Assembly (NCBI GenBank): GCA_964517135.1
Contig: CAZFBA010000001.1
Span: 62,001 to 126,000 of the forward strand
Reading direction: 5' to 3'
From: CAZFBA01 sp964517135
GTDB taxonomy: Bacteria; Cyanobacteriota; Vampirovibrionia; JBFMGH01
Length of the DNA stretch: 64,000 nt
The notes beneath the pieces are model-generated. The model ran no database searches and was not told the origin of the DNA. It saw only the letters and a program-made list of their open reading frames with translations. Position 1 is the stretch's first letter. Each line of letters begins with the position of its first letter. Made by a program: the position numbers and the translations under genes. Positions 24,902 through 33,672 of the stretch are shown piece by piece.

Positions 24902-27169
24902 ATGAAGCAGATTGCAGTTTATGGTAAAGGCGGTATTGGCAAATCTACAATTACAGCTAACTTAAGTGCTGCACTATCTAAAAATGGCCTTAAAGTATTG
25001 CAAATTGGATGCGACCCCAAGCATGATTCTACAAAACTGATTCTTGGCGGTATTGCCCAGGTGACTGTACTTGAAAAATTAAAGTCAAAATCAGCTTACG
25101 AACTCCATAAAGAAGAAATAGTCTTAAAAGGATACGGCAATATAGACTGTATCGAAGCAGGTGGGCCAGAACCCGGGGTAGGATGTGCCGGACGGGGCAT
25201 CATTACAATGGCTAAAACACTTGATGAAATAGGGTTTAATATTTATAATTATGACTACGTCATTTATGATGTGCTTGGTGATGTTGTTTGTGGTGGGTTT
25301 GCAGTACCCATGAGGCAAAACTACTCTGATGAGGTCTATATTGTTACATCTGGAGAGATAATGTCTCTCTATGCTGCTAATAACATCTGTAAAGGGCTGG
25401 TTCGCTTTGGCGGAAAACTGGGAGGCATTATCTTTAACGCCAGAAACATACCGGATGAAACAATTACAGTAAACCGGTTCACTGAAGCAGTCAAATGCAA
25501 AATAGTTGCCCGTTTCAATCGTGACAACCGCTTCATTGAATCAGAAAAACAAAGTATACCTATCATAGAATCTTTTCCTGAGTCTGAACTTGCAGCAGAA
25601 TTTTTCAGCCTTGCCAGTATAATTAGAAATTCAGCCGCCACTACAATCCCGGAACCATTGACAGACAGGCAATTTGAAGATATAGTCTCAGGCTGGCCTG
25701 GTGTTTCAAAGGTCTATAACTCTCCAGAAACTTCTTTTACGCCAGATGACATTGCAGCCGGCCCAGCAATAATAGATAATTTTCCTGTAAAACAGGTTCT
25801 AAAAAAAACTCAACTTATTGAATCAACCGGAAACGCAGCTTACTCAGGAGTTATTGCAGATGAAAAAGCAACAAAAAAGGCAGATCATGTGTCTAAAGCT
25901 GTCAAAACAAGAGACACGCTTCATTGTTGCAGCCTAGCAGGTGCCGTAGATATTGTCAACCATATCTCTGACGCAATGACAATCATTCATTCCCCGGCCA
26001 GTTGCGCCGGGCTGTCTCTGGGAACCAAGTATATGACTGCCATGGGTATGCTGGTGAGAGGGTTAAAGCCATCACCTAACCACGCTATACCTAAAATGAC
26101 CTGCACTAACCTGACAGAAACCGACCTTGTTTATGGTGCAGAAGATAAACTGGAACAAACCATTAGAGACTTCTCTGACAGATACTCTCCCGGGGTTATT
26201 TTTCTGATATCATCCTGCCCATCAGCTATCATAGGAGATGATATATTAAGAGTAGCCAGCAAGTTCAAAGATAATAAAGTACCTGTTATTGCTATAGCCT
26301 CTGATGGCATAATGGAAGGTGATTATTCTCAGGGAACTATCAATGCATATAAGGCGATTTGTGATTCGCTTATTTCTAAAGATATCCAGAAGTCTGATAA
26401 CCCAAGCCTGATTAATATTATTGGAGAAGAAGCTATAGTGAATACTGCTGAAGAGAACTTCAACGAGTTTGCAGAGGTTCTTAAAGCAATGGGATTAACT
26501 ATTAATAATCGCTTTATAAGAAATACTACTGTTGATTCAATAAGAAATTTTAACAAAGCTCCTCTATCTATAAGGTTATCAACTAATTATGTTTCCAAGA
26601 TATGCGAAGAAATACTGAAAGAACAAACCGGAACCTGTTTCTTGCCCTGTGAACCACCTATTGGCTTTAAAACAACTCTTCATTTTCTTAACTGCCTCTC
26701 GGAGTATACCGGAAAAGAGTTACCTGAAAGCCTGATTGATAGCATTGTCAAGAGCAGAAAAGCGAGAATAGACGAGTTAAAGCCAATTTTTTCTGGTAAA
26801 CGTGTTTTGCTGGCTATTTTTACATCTGATGTTTCGTGGGTAGTTGAGCTATCAGAGCTGCTGGAGTTTGAGATTGCCGGGGTAGCCATGTTTGATTCAT
26901 GTATGAATATTCAGGCCGGAGTTGAAGGCCTGAAAGTCTACGACATCAAAGACAATTCAGAGTTAATGGAAATCATACAGGCAATTATGCCAGACTTGCT
27001 TCTGGCAAATTATTTACCAGGCGAGCTTTCAGATAATATCAGGGTAGCCTCTATACCTATAGCACTGCCGCCCGGTGTTAACGGTTCACTCAGGATTGCT
27101 GAAAAGTGGGCGAAATCACTCACTACACGCCCGGGTGAATGGCGGGCAGATAGGGAGGTATCTTTATGA
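24902..27169 (+). CDS. Nitrogenase-like reductase: NifH-NifD fusion protein
   Basis: One 755-residue frame joins two nitrogenase-type parts. Residues 1-260 are NifH/BchL-like: P-loop GKGGIGKST (8-16), GCDPKHDST, VGCAGRG with C95 and DVVCGGF with C130, the two ligands of the subunit-bridging 4Fe-4S cluster. A linker of about 75 residues follows. From about 338 the protein is NifD-like: HCCSLAGA (C342/C343), SPASCAG (C368) and SSCPSAIIGDD (C439) match the three P-cluster cysteines, and LTETDLVYGAEDKL matches the following family motif. No His appears after residue 594, and the FeMo-cofactor Cys seems replaced by Ser near 556-560. AAAGGA precedes the ATG. Probably an ATP-driven reductase of unknown substrate. 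Confidence 0.85.
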   Translation: MKQIAVYGKGGIGKSTITANLSAALSKNGLKVLQIGCDPKHDSTKLILGGIAQVTVLEKLKSKSAYELHKEEIVLKGYGNIDCIEAGGPEPGVGCAGRGIITMAKTLDEIGFNIYNYDYVIYDVLGDVVCGGFAVPMRQNYSDEVYIVTSGEIMSLYAANNICKGLVRFGGKLGGIIFNARNIPDETITVNRFTEAVKCKIVARFNRDNRFIESEKQSIPIIESFPESELAAEFFSLASIIRNSAATTIPEPLTDRQFEDIVSGWPGVSKVYNSPETSFTPDDIAAGPAIIDNFPVKQVLKKTQLIESTGNAAYSGVIADEKATKKADHVSKAVKTRDTLHCCSLAGAVDIVNHISDAMTIIHSPASCAGLSLGTKYMTAMGMLVRGLKPSPNHAIPKMTCTNLTETDLVYGAEDKLEQTIRDFSDRYSPGVIFLISSCPSAIIGDDILRVASKFKDNKVPVIAIASDGIMEGDYSQGTINAYKAICDSLISKDIQKSDNPSLINIIGEEAIVNTAEENFNEFAEVLKAMGLTINNRFIRNTTVDSIRNFNKAPLSIRLSTNYVSKICEEILKEQTGTCFLPCEPPIGFKTTLHFLNCLSEYTGKELPESLIDSIVKSRKARIDELKPIFSGKRVLLAIFTSDVSWVVELSELLEFEIAGVAMFDSCMNIQAGVEGLKVYDIKDNSELMEIIQAIMPDLLLANYLPGELSDNIRVASIPIALPPGVNGSLRIAEKWAKSLTTRPGEWRADREVSL

Positions 27170-28512
27170 CCCATCAAAACAGCTTTTTTGGGTATCCTGA
27201 TTCACTGGCTGGTGCTATTATTGCCTTTGAAGAGATTGAGGGTGGTGTTTCAATAATAAACGCACCCACGGGCTGTAAGTTTGTTCCGGGATCCATTGTA
27301 GACAGCCAGGATATCAGGACTGACGGTGTGAATCCCTTTGAATATCAGGATGAATTCTATTTTGGACAGCCAAGAGTACCCTGCACCTATCTGGATGAGA
27401 TAGATTACGTTCATGGTTCACATGAAAAGCTAAAAAGACTACTTGTTATTCTTGAAAAAAAAGGCCACCAAATAATAGGAATCGTCAATGGGCCTGGTAC
27501 TGCACTAATAGGAGACAATCTCAGGGGTATAGCAGACGAAGTCGGTATTAATGTACCTGTTTTTCTGGTTGAAGAGAGCTCTTTTGATGGCACTACACCC
27601 CAGGGGTATGCAAAATCCATGGTTCAGGTGTTTGATTATGCTATCAAGAACATAAGCAATACTTCTGAAAATCAAAATTCATTAGCTATAACCGGTATTA
27701 ATTTGCTTAATTTCAGATGGAAAGATAATATTGACCAGTTGCGATCAGAGCTTGCGATTGCTGGAATAGAAGATGTGGTTTTTGCAGGGGCAGGTGCTTC
27801 GCTGGAAGATATTAATAGAGCAACCAGTGCCCAGTATATTTGCCCAGCAAATGAAGTTTATGGTAGGTCTGTCGCAAAGGCTTTGACAGCAAGAAATACA
27901 GCTTGCGAATATATTGATGGTTTGCTGGATCCTGTGGGATTGCAGGCTTCAGAAAAATGGTTAACTGAAATAGCCTTGCGTACCAGTGGAAATATAGAGG
28001 CACTCAGAGCCAGATTCAAAGATATCAGAAAAACATTGTATACACACATATCAAGATTTACTTCCAGAATGGGGTTTCCTGAAGGTTTAACCTGCTATAT
28101 TTCTGCTGATGAGTCTTTAGTAGCACCTTTAATGCTTTATGTGTTTGATTATCTTGGTATTTATCCATCTGCTATTTATATTCACCAAAGGGCAGAGGCT
28201 TCAGGGCGTTTTATTAAGCAGTTTATAAAAGAAAGACAGCTTAAGACAAAAATCGAATATCAGTTAATTCCGCTTGAAGAGGCTGAATTAATAAGAAAAG
28301 TCAGGCCTGATATTGTCTTTGGGTCCAGTCACACGCTGGTTATAGCCAGCGAGGCTCTCGGATACACTGTTCCATTTGTGCCTGTGGCATACCCGAATCA
28401 GGGTACTGTTTATCTGGTGCCACGGCCAGTTATGGGCCTTGGTGGTACGCTTGTGCTTACTGAGAATATATTGAATGCGATAGTCAGGTTATCTCGTACG
28501 GCAATATTTTAA
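27166..28512 (+). CDS. Nitrogenase-like component 1 subunit (NifK-like)
   Basis: A 448-residue partner whose ATG overlaps the stop of the fusion gene (ATGA), so the two are translated together. Family features: PDSLAGAIIAFEEIEGGVSI, NAPTGCKF (C37), LDEIDYVHGSHEKL and NGPGTALIGDN, equal to the NifK positions for the AGA motif, second P-cluster Cys, E-D-x-V-x-G motif and third-Cys region. Of the three NifK cysteines only the middle one remains; the first is Tyr/Pro and the third is Gly/Pro. NAPTGC lines up with HAPQGD of BchB, whose Asp is the fourth ligand of the DPOR cluster. The pair could hold one 4Fe-4S cluster with three ligands from the D-like part and C37. No nifB, nifE or nifN is nearby. 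Confidence 0.85.
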   Translation: MTHQNSFFGYPDSLAGAIIAFEEIEGGVSIINAPTGCKFVPGSIVDSQDIRTDGVNPFEYQDEFYFGQPRVPCTYLDEIDYVHGSHEKLKRLLVILEKKGHQIIGIVNGPGTALIGDNLRGIADEVGINVPVFLVEESSFDGTTPQGYAKSMVQVFDYAIKNISNTSENQNSLAITGINLLNFRWKDNIDQLRSELAIAGIEDVVFAGAGASLEDINRATSAQYICPANEVYGRSVAKALTARNTACEYIDGLLDPVGLQASEKWLTEIALRTSGNIEALRARFKDIRKTLYTHISRFTSRMGFPEGLTCYISADESLVAPLMLYVFDYLGIYPSAIYIHQRAEASGRFIKQFIKERQLKTKIEYQLIPLEEAELIRKVRPDIVFGSSHTLVIASEALGYTVPFVPVAYPNQGTVYLVPRPVMGLGGTLVLTENILNAIVRLSRTAIF

Positions 28513-28546
28513 CTGTTAATTATCGTAGCAAGCAGCTATAATAAAT

Positions 28547-28637
28547 GGAATCTCTGATTAATTACAGAATTACTGATTCCAGCAAAAACAATACCAATTT
28601 CTTGAATCTGAGAACTTTTGAGTTATTCAGAGGTCTC
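28547..28637 (+). mobile_element. Small inverted-repeat element C, copy 2
   Basis: A 91-base element with ends GGAATCTCTGATTAATTA and GAGTTATTCAGAGGTCTC. The body (ACTGATTCCAGCAAAAACA) matches the other C copies. It lies between the nitrogenase-like pair and the convergent methyltransferase gene. Confidence 0.7.
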
Positions 28638-28645
28638 AAATATTT

Positions 28646-29218
28646 TTATGCATTAAAACTAACCATATAAACTTCTGTGCTAATGATGTGGCTGGCATTA
28701 TATCTGAAGCCGGCATTTTCACAGTGTTTAATGAGTTCCTTTTTGTGTATTCGTAGGTTTTTAGGGGCACCTTCTTTAAGAAACCCGCCCGGAGACCAGT
28801 CTGCGACAACTAGTTTGCCACCGGTTTTTAGTATGCGATGTATTTCTTTGAATGTACTAACAGGATCTTCAAATTCATGTGATGTTAGAATTACCATTAC
28901 AGCATCAATTTTATAATCATCTATAGGTATATTGCTTTCACCCATTAGCACATAGTGAATTCTTTCCATGTCTTTTGTTCGTGTTTTAAGAATTTCGAGC
29001 AGTTCTTCACTTACATCAAGGCAGTAAACAGTACCTTTTGGCGATGTCAGGCTAACAAGATCTTTTGTATAATAACCTGTTCCGCTGCCAACGTCTGCAA
29101 CAGACTTGTTTGTGAGATCTCCCAGGGCTTTAAAAATCTTCTTTTTTGGCAATATTAGCTCTCTTTTGGGGTTATCGAGATTGTGAAAGTCTTTGTTTGT
29201 TATTTTATTTCCGCTCAT
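28646..29218 (-). CDS. Class I SAM-dependent methyltransferase
   Basis: A 190-residue protein from the ATG at 29218, preceded by AAGG at eight bases; 30 further upstream codons are in frame but lack support. Motif I is VADVGSGTGYYTKDLV, followed by YCLDVSEELLEIL with the ribose-binding acidic residue and ILKTGGKLVVADW. This resembles the UbiE/arsenite-type small methyltransferases. Substrate is unknown. It converges on the nitrogenase-like operon with an element C between, so it is not clearly part of that system. Confidence 0.82.
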   Translation of the reverse strand: MSGNKITNKDFHNLDNPKRELILPKKKIFKALGDLTNKSVADVGSGTGYYTKDLVSLTSPKGTVYCLDVSEELLEILKTRTKDMERIHYVLMGESNIPIDDYKIDAVMVILTSHEFEDPVSTFKEIHRILKTGGKLVVADWSPGGFLKEGAPKNLRIHKKELIKHCENAGFRYNASHIISTEVYMVSFNA

Positions 29219-29438
29219 AGTCTGCCTTTTATTTCTCTCAAAAAACTTTTGTTTATCTATTATAACCTGTAAATAACAGGGGTAAATTTCTTTTATAATA
29301 TCCTGCAACTTTTATAACTATAATCTGTCATTCTGGTTATGCATTAGCCTTTTTATTGCGTTTTGTAAAAATTATTTTTCATCCTGTCAACATTTTCCCT
29401 TTATAACCTTTAAAAAAGTGGGGATAAATACCTTATAA

Positions 29439-29611
29439 GATCAGTGAATAACTTAAAAATTTTCGATTTTCAAACCCAGATCCCGCCCACCCTTAAGGAA
29501 GGCATGGGGTCTCACTCACAGGCTACGCCTGCTCGTTTAACCCATATCTTAAATTTATATTTTTTGAAAATCGAAAACAAAAAATCTATTATTATAGTTA
29601 TGCATTAGTCT
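29439..29611 (+). mobile_element. Non-autonomous element E, copy 1
   Basis: A 173-base element with long imperfect inverted ends: AGATCAGTGAATAACTT with TTTTCGATTTTCAAA on the left, and TTTGAAAATCGAAAAC with AGTTATGCATTAGTCT on the right. Copy 2 is at 49709-49947; single right ends occur at 21222 and 39543. Its interior has a PAL-like AGGCTACGCCT and GTTTAACCCATATCTT. It ends 37 bases before the next start codon and must lie in that gene's promoter region. Confidence 0.65.
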
Positions 29612-29648
29612 TCTTATTTAGAGAGTGCAATCAGGGGGTAATTATTAT

Positions 29649-30662
29649 ATGTTTGTGGGTAGCGTTAAGCCTTTAGCAGTCAACAAACCTATTAACAGTA
29701 ATGAAAAGAAGGTTTTAAAGAATTATGTGCCAGCTTTCAGGGGTGCAGTCAGTGATGTTGTGGACATTAAAACGGCAGGTGCTCAATCAGATAAGCCATC
29801 AGAAAGTATGGCCAGACGTCTCAAAAAAGCCGGACAGCTTATACAGGATCTCGGAAAAATCATAGAAGATGACTTAAAAAGAGACATACCCGTTTTAAAA
29901 CGCCTTGATAATGGAACCCTTGAAAAAATATTTAACCTTGCCTTGCAAGATCGTTCAACACCCGTAATGATAGGAGTAGCAGGTGGCTCAGCCTCCGGTA
30001 AAACTACCATCGCAGAAGGCCTGAGCGACAGGTTAAATCAAAACAGCAATCAAGTAAATAAAAAGCCTTTCTCAGAGCTGGTCTCTCAGGATAACTATTA
30101 TAAAGATTTTTCAGATGAAATAAAAGAAAAAGGGGCTGACCGTGTTTTCAAAGAAAAGAACCTGGATTGCCCTGATGCGGTTGACTTATCCTTGCTGGCC
30201 GGTCACCTCGACCAGCTTAAAGGCGGCAAAGATGTAAAAATACCCGAGTTTCTCCCGAACGGAACAGGTGTAAGCAAGCCTGATAAAATACCGGTTAGTG
30301 CTGCCCCGTTTGTCTTTGTTGAGGGTTTATTTACCCTTACAACAGAGAAACTAAGGGATCTGTTTGATCTTAAAGTATTTGTTGACGCCTCAAAAGAAGT
30401 CAGGGCCGATAGATGGTGGAAGCGGGCAGCCAAACGCAACATCAAGAATGATGAAGCAGGCAAGGCATTCTTTAACAGGACGTTTAAGATGCATGATATA
30501 CACGTTGAGCCCTCAAAGGCTCATGCTGACATAGTTTTAAATTCAGAAGCAGAGTTCAGTGATGTGAATTTGGTTCTTGATCAGATAGCCAGAGCTATCA
30601 GCAAGCCAGTTAGCTTTGCAGGGCTTGTTAAACTGGTCAGGCCAGAGAAAAAAGCCGCTTAG
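29649..30662 (+). CDS. Uridine-kinase-like P-loop protein with N-terminal tag
   Basis: A 337-residue protein. AGGGGG precedes the ATG at 29649; an upstream GTG at 29625 overlaps the ribosome site and is rejected. A tag-like VPAFRG lies at 27-32, then a helical linker, then a uridine kinase/phosphoribulokinase domain: GVAGGSASGKTTIA (about 109-122), SQDNYYKDFSDE, DCPDAVDLSLL, FVFVEGLFTL and FKVFVDASKEVRADRWWKR-type sequence (LKVFVDASKEVRADRWW). The normal family start would be at the P-loop strand, so about 105 residues are extra. It could phosphorylate a nucleoside or act as a tagged kinase with another substrate. Element E lies just upstream. Confidence 0.78.
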   Translation: MFVGSVKPLAVNKPINSNEKKVLKNYVPAFRGAVSDVVDIKTAGAQSDKPSESMARRLKKAGQLIQDLGKIIEDDLKRDIPVLKRLDNGTLEKIFNLALQDRSTPVMIGVAGGSASGKTTIAEGLSDRLNQNSNQVNKKPFSELVSQDNYYKDFSDEIKEKGADRVFKEKNLDCPDAVDLSLLAGHLDQLKGGKDVKIPEFLPNGTGVSKPDKIPVSAAPFVFVEGLFTLTTEKLRDLFDLKVFVDASKEVRADRWWKRAAKRNIKNDEAGKAFFNRTFKMHDIHVEPSKAHADIVLNSEAEFSDVNLVLDQIARAISKPVSFAGLVKLVRPEKKAA

Positions 30663-30685
30663 AAGGCTTTAATGCCTGGCTTTTT
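30649..30685 (+). terminator. Terminator overlapping the end of the kinase-like gene
   Basis: Arms AAAAAGCC (30649-30656) and GGCTTTTT (30678-30685) with an inner AGGC/GCCT stem. The stem's left arm includes the last codons of the gene. The final T-run provides the terminator tail. Confidence 0.5.
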
Positions 30686-30784
30686 ATCTGCAATTTCTGA
30701 TAGTAACCCTCAAAATAATCAGGTGATAAGTTATACCTAAAAACAAACTGATATTAGTCAGTTAGCTGAATGTATACGCTAGAT

Positions 30785-30800
30785 TAATACATATGTATTA
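30785..30800. promoter_or_regulatory. Perfect 16-bp palindrome TAATACATATGTATTA, second copy
   Basis: Identical to the site at 1446-1461 and again between convergent genes (kinase-like gene and murI), nine bases from the murI stop. Confidence 0.4.
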
Positions 30801-30808
30801 CGACCTGG

Positions 30809-31642
30809 CTAAGAAACTGCCAGTGCCTGTAAAGGCTTTCCCGGGATATCCACCATTACATTATTTGAATCCAGTGTGCCGGGCAAGAGCTTATTACCCA
30901 CTTTTATAAACTGCAATGGAGAAGCACTTACATAAAAATCTCTCACAGGGCCCGGGTTAAACGTATTTGCCATCTGTTTTGATTCCAGTATGTCTTTCAT
31001 TTCAGAAATCATATATTCCGCAGGATTAATTAAAATGTCTTCTCTGCCACTTATATCTCTGATAATATCAGATATAAAAGGATAATGTGTGCAGCCCAGA
31101 ACTATTTTATCAACATCTGCTGCTAAAAGTGGATCAATAAAATTCTTTACCTCTTTATAAGCTTTCTTTGAAGAAGCCTGACCGGCCTCAATAATTTCTA
31201 CCAGCCCGGGACAGGGTATTTCAATAACCTGTTTCTCCTGTGAATATTGCTTTATAAGTTTTGAATAATTGTTACTTTTTACGGTAGCCTCAGTAGCAAT
31301 AACACCAACCTTCTTAATATCTCCTCCGCAGGATTGAATATACTTTGCTGTTGGCTCAATAAGCCCGAAAATAGGGATGTCATACTCGGTTCTTACCGTT
31401 TCAAGAGCAAGTGCTGAGCTGGTATTACAGGCCATGGCAACAGCCTTGATGTTTGATAATAGCATCCAGTCAATGATTTCACGAACTATGGCAAGGATCT
31501 CTTCTTTTGACTTGCTGCCGTAAGGCACCCTTTTTGTATCTCCAAAATAGAGGATGTTTTCAGAGGGCAGCAACCGATACATTTCTTTAACGACAGTCAA
31601 ACCGCCGACACCAGAATCAAAAATACCGATAGAATTTTTCAT
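30809..31642 (-). CDS. murI: Glutamate racemase
   Basis: Converts L-glutamate to D-glutamate for peptidoglycan. The 277-residue protein has IGIFDSGVGGLTVVKEM with the catalytic-site Asp, LYFGDTKRVPYGSKS, the first catalytic Cys in MACNTSSAL (C72) and the second in LGCTHYPF (C184). The ATG is 4 bases after the stop of the amidase gene, and its AAAGG ribosome site lies in the end of that gene, so the two are co-transcribed. Their shared link is cell-wall metabolism. Confidence 0.95.
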   Translation of the reverse strand: MKNSIGIFDSGVGGLTVVKEMYRLLPSENILYFGDTKRVPYGSKSKEEILAIVREIIDWMLLSNIKAVAMACNTSSALALETVRTEYDIPIFGLIEPTAKYIQSCGGDIKKVGVIATEATVKSNNYSKLIKQYSQEKQVIEIPCPGLVEIIEAGQASSKKAYKEVKNFIDPLLAADVDKIVLGCTHYPFISDIIRDISGREDILINPAEYMISEMKDILESKQMANTFNPGPVRDFYVSASPLQFIKVGNKLLPGTLDSNNVMVDIPGKPLQALAVS

Positions 31643-31646
31643 ACGT

Positions 31647-33359
31647 TTACCTTTGCAACTCTTTTTCAGAAACAGGATATTTTGTTCCTAGAAATTTTAA
31701 CACACCTTCTGCGATTCCTTTAGCAGTTTTTTGTTTTCTGCTGTGAGTTAATATTTCTCTGCGTTCTCTCGGGTTGGTCAAAAAGCCCACCTCGACCAGG
31801 GCTGCGGGTACCGGTGTATGATGTATAACATAAAACATATTTTTCTTAATACCACGGTCAACCGCAGATACATTATTTATTAGAGAATTCTGAATGGATT
31901 TTGCCAGCGGTATACTCTGGTTTGTATACCAGTGAGTATCAATGCCTTCCGGGGCTGATCTGGTGCTGGCGTTCACATGTATACTAACAAAGGCAGCAGG
32001 TTTAACGTTATTCGTAAACTCTACACGCTCTTTCAGAGATACCGTAGAGTCATCTGATCTTGTCATAAAGACTCTTACATTGGCTTTTTCAAGTAAAAGC
32101 TTAACTCTCTTTGTAATATCAAGAACAATATCCTTTTCTTTGTAGCCATCAGCCTGACATCCGGGGTCATAACCACCGTGACCTGCATCAAGCACAACCT
32201 TAATAGTGCCGTCACCGGCTGCAAACATTAGCGGGCTTTCACCTTTTCTCAGAACTATTTCCATAATCTTGCCGTCTATGCTGACGTTTGTTCTTATATC
32301 GATACCGGGGCTGGCCAGATCTATGACAATTCTTGAATTTGGATTACCTGCCATCAACTGACCTACCTTAATACCCTGTAGTTCAGGCGTCGATGGCAAC
32401 CGTGAAGTTAGATCTTCTGAAGGTGGCTCAGCATTAATGAGGTCTATAACTACCTTATCAGGCTCATGTATACGCTTAACCCTGTGTGCCAAAGGTGTTG
32501 TTGTTTCTATTCTTACAATGGTTCCCAGGCCTTCATCCTGAGTGACTTTTATATCTTTAATATAACCTAATGAAACACCTTTAGGTAGATTTTCTACTGA
32601 AAAGGTAGGGTTTGAGCTGATATACAGTGACTGTTGATCGGCTCCATACAGCGGATAGAGCCTGTTAGGATGTTCTGTTTCGATAACAAGCCTGACAGTA
32701 TTTTCATCAAATTGACCTACTCTGACTACATCCACCATATCGTCGTTTACGATGATAGGTGTTAAGAGCTGCTTATCGCTTACAGCAGCGTTAGGAATGT
32801 CAATAACAAGCCGGGTAGGGTCTTTCAGTATAAATGGTTCTTTAATCCTTATGGTTCCGATAGCGCCGATTGTGAGCTGATTATCTCTATAGTCTATTTT
32901 GGTTATTTTAATCTGGCTGTTATCTTCCAGTGTAGCTGAAATAGAGCCATTAGGAAGATTATCAAGCTGAATGAAGCTTGTGCCCTGACTGGCAGAAACT
33001 TTTAATTTATCAATAACCTTTTCTTTTTCTGTTTCTACTACTATTCTGACAATGTTTTCAGGCTTTGAATCAAACTGTGATACTTTAACCTGTTTGACAT
33101 CATTGTTATTGACTTTAATGATACGAGGTTTGGTACCTAGAATAGCATTAGGAATGTCTATAACAAGCCTGTTGGGGTCCACAAGGCGTGATACGGCAGG
33201 GCGGGGCAGGTTTTGGTCTGGTTTAGTTTCTATCATGATCAGCCTGCCGGCTTCGTCTATGACGACATCCTTTATAACTACTGAGTTATCAGCATACCCC
33301 GGGAGGGCAAGTGCAATTAAAACTAATATAGTTGTTAGAATATTAAATAATTTTTTCAC
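31647..33359 (-). CDS. amiC: N-acetylmuramoyl-L-alanine amidase with AMIN domains
   Basis: Cleaves the bond between muramic acid and the peptide in peptidoglycan. The likely start is GTG at 33359: it gives a clean signal peptide (KKLFNILTTILVLIALALPGYA) and has AGGG eight bases upstream; the frame opens 22 codons earlier at a GTG with no ribosome site. Three AMIN-like beta domains follow, each with an RLVIDIPNA-type strand, then the Amidase_3 domain: VVLDAGHGGYDPG, YKEKDIVLDI, SIHVNAS and ALVEVGFLTN, which provide the zinc ligands and catalytic Glu. AMIN domains target periplasmic or septal wall sites. It is first in an operon with murI. Confidence 0.92.
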   Translation of the reverse strand: MKKLFNILTTILVLIALALPGYADNSVVIKDVVIDEAGRLIMIETKPDQNLPRPAVSRLVDPNRLVIDIPNAILGTKPRIIKVNNNDVKQVKVSQFDSKPENIVRIVVETEKEKVIDKLKVSASQGTSFIQLDNLPNGSISATLEDNSQIKITKIDYRDNQLTIGAIGTIRIKEPFILKDPTRLVIDIPNAAVSDKQLLTPIIVNDDMVDVVRVGQFDENTVRLVIETEHPNRLYPLYGADQQSLYISSNPTFSVENLPKGVSLGYIKDIKVTQDEGLGTIVRIETTTPLAHRVKRIHEPDKVVIDLINAEPPSEDLTSRLPSTPELQGIKVGQLMAGNPNSRIVIDLASPGIDIRTNVSIDGKIMEIVLRKGESPLMFAAGDGTIKVVLDAGHGGYDPGCQADGYKEKDIVLDITKRVKLLLEKANVRVFMTRSDDSTVSLKERVEFTNNVKPAAFVSIHVNASTRSAPEGIDTHWYTNQSIPLAKSIQNSLINNVSAVDRGIKKNMFYVIHHTPVPAALVEVGFLTNPRERREILTHSRKQKTAKGIAEGVLKFLGTKYPVSEKELQR

Positions 33360-33614
33360 TCTGTCTACCCTGAGAAATACTTTTTTCAACTTTGCATTAA
33401 CATTTGAATTAAAACTTGAAATCACCCTTGAATAGAGGCTTTTGCTCTAATAAAAGTCTAGCATATATTTATGTATTAGGGTAAGGTCTATTTATAGTAT
33501 TAAACAAATTATTGTTATGGTTTTCCGGGTATTTTAGTACATTAAAAATCTTTTGATTCAATCCGGGTATAAATTTCAACAATGGTTTTAAATTTGAATG
33601 CAGGTTTTAAGCTG

Positions 33615-33646
33615 AAAAGAAAAAATACCGGTGTATAAAACCGGTA
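33615..33646 (-). terminator. Terminator of the Crp-family gene
   Basis: On the minus strand, arms TACCGGT and ACCGGTA with a 7-base loop, followed by TTTTTTCTTTT. It lies 27 bases after the stop of the regulator gene. Confidence 0.88.
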
Positions 33647-33672
33647 CTTTATATATTTTTAAAAAAAAGTCT

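Noticed and set aside
24902..28512. Nitrogen-fixation genes
   Set aside because: The NifK-like chain lacks two of three P-cluster cysteines, cofactor ligands appear absent, and no nifB, nifE or nifN is in the window. A true nitrogenase is unlikely.
24902..28512. Chlorophyll-synthesis DPOR or COR genes
   Set aside because: The three-plus-one ligand idea fits DPOR, but the fusion, the Cys in place of BchB Asp and the lack of any pigment gene nearby argue against it.
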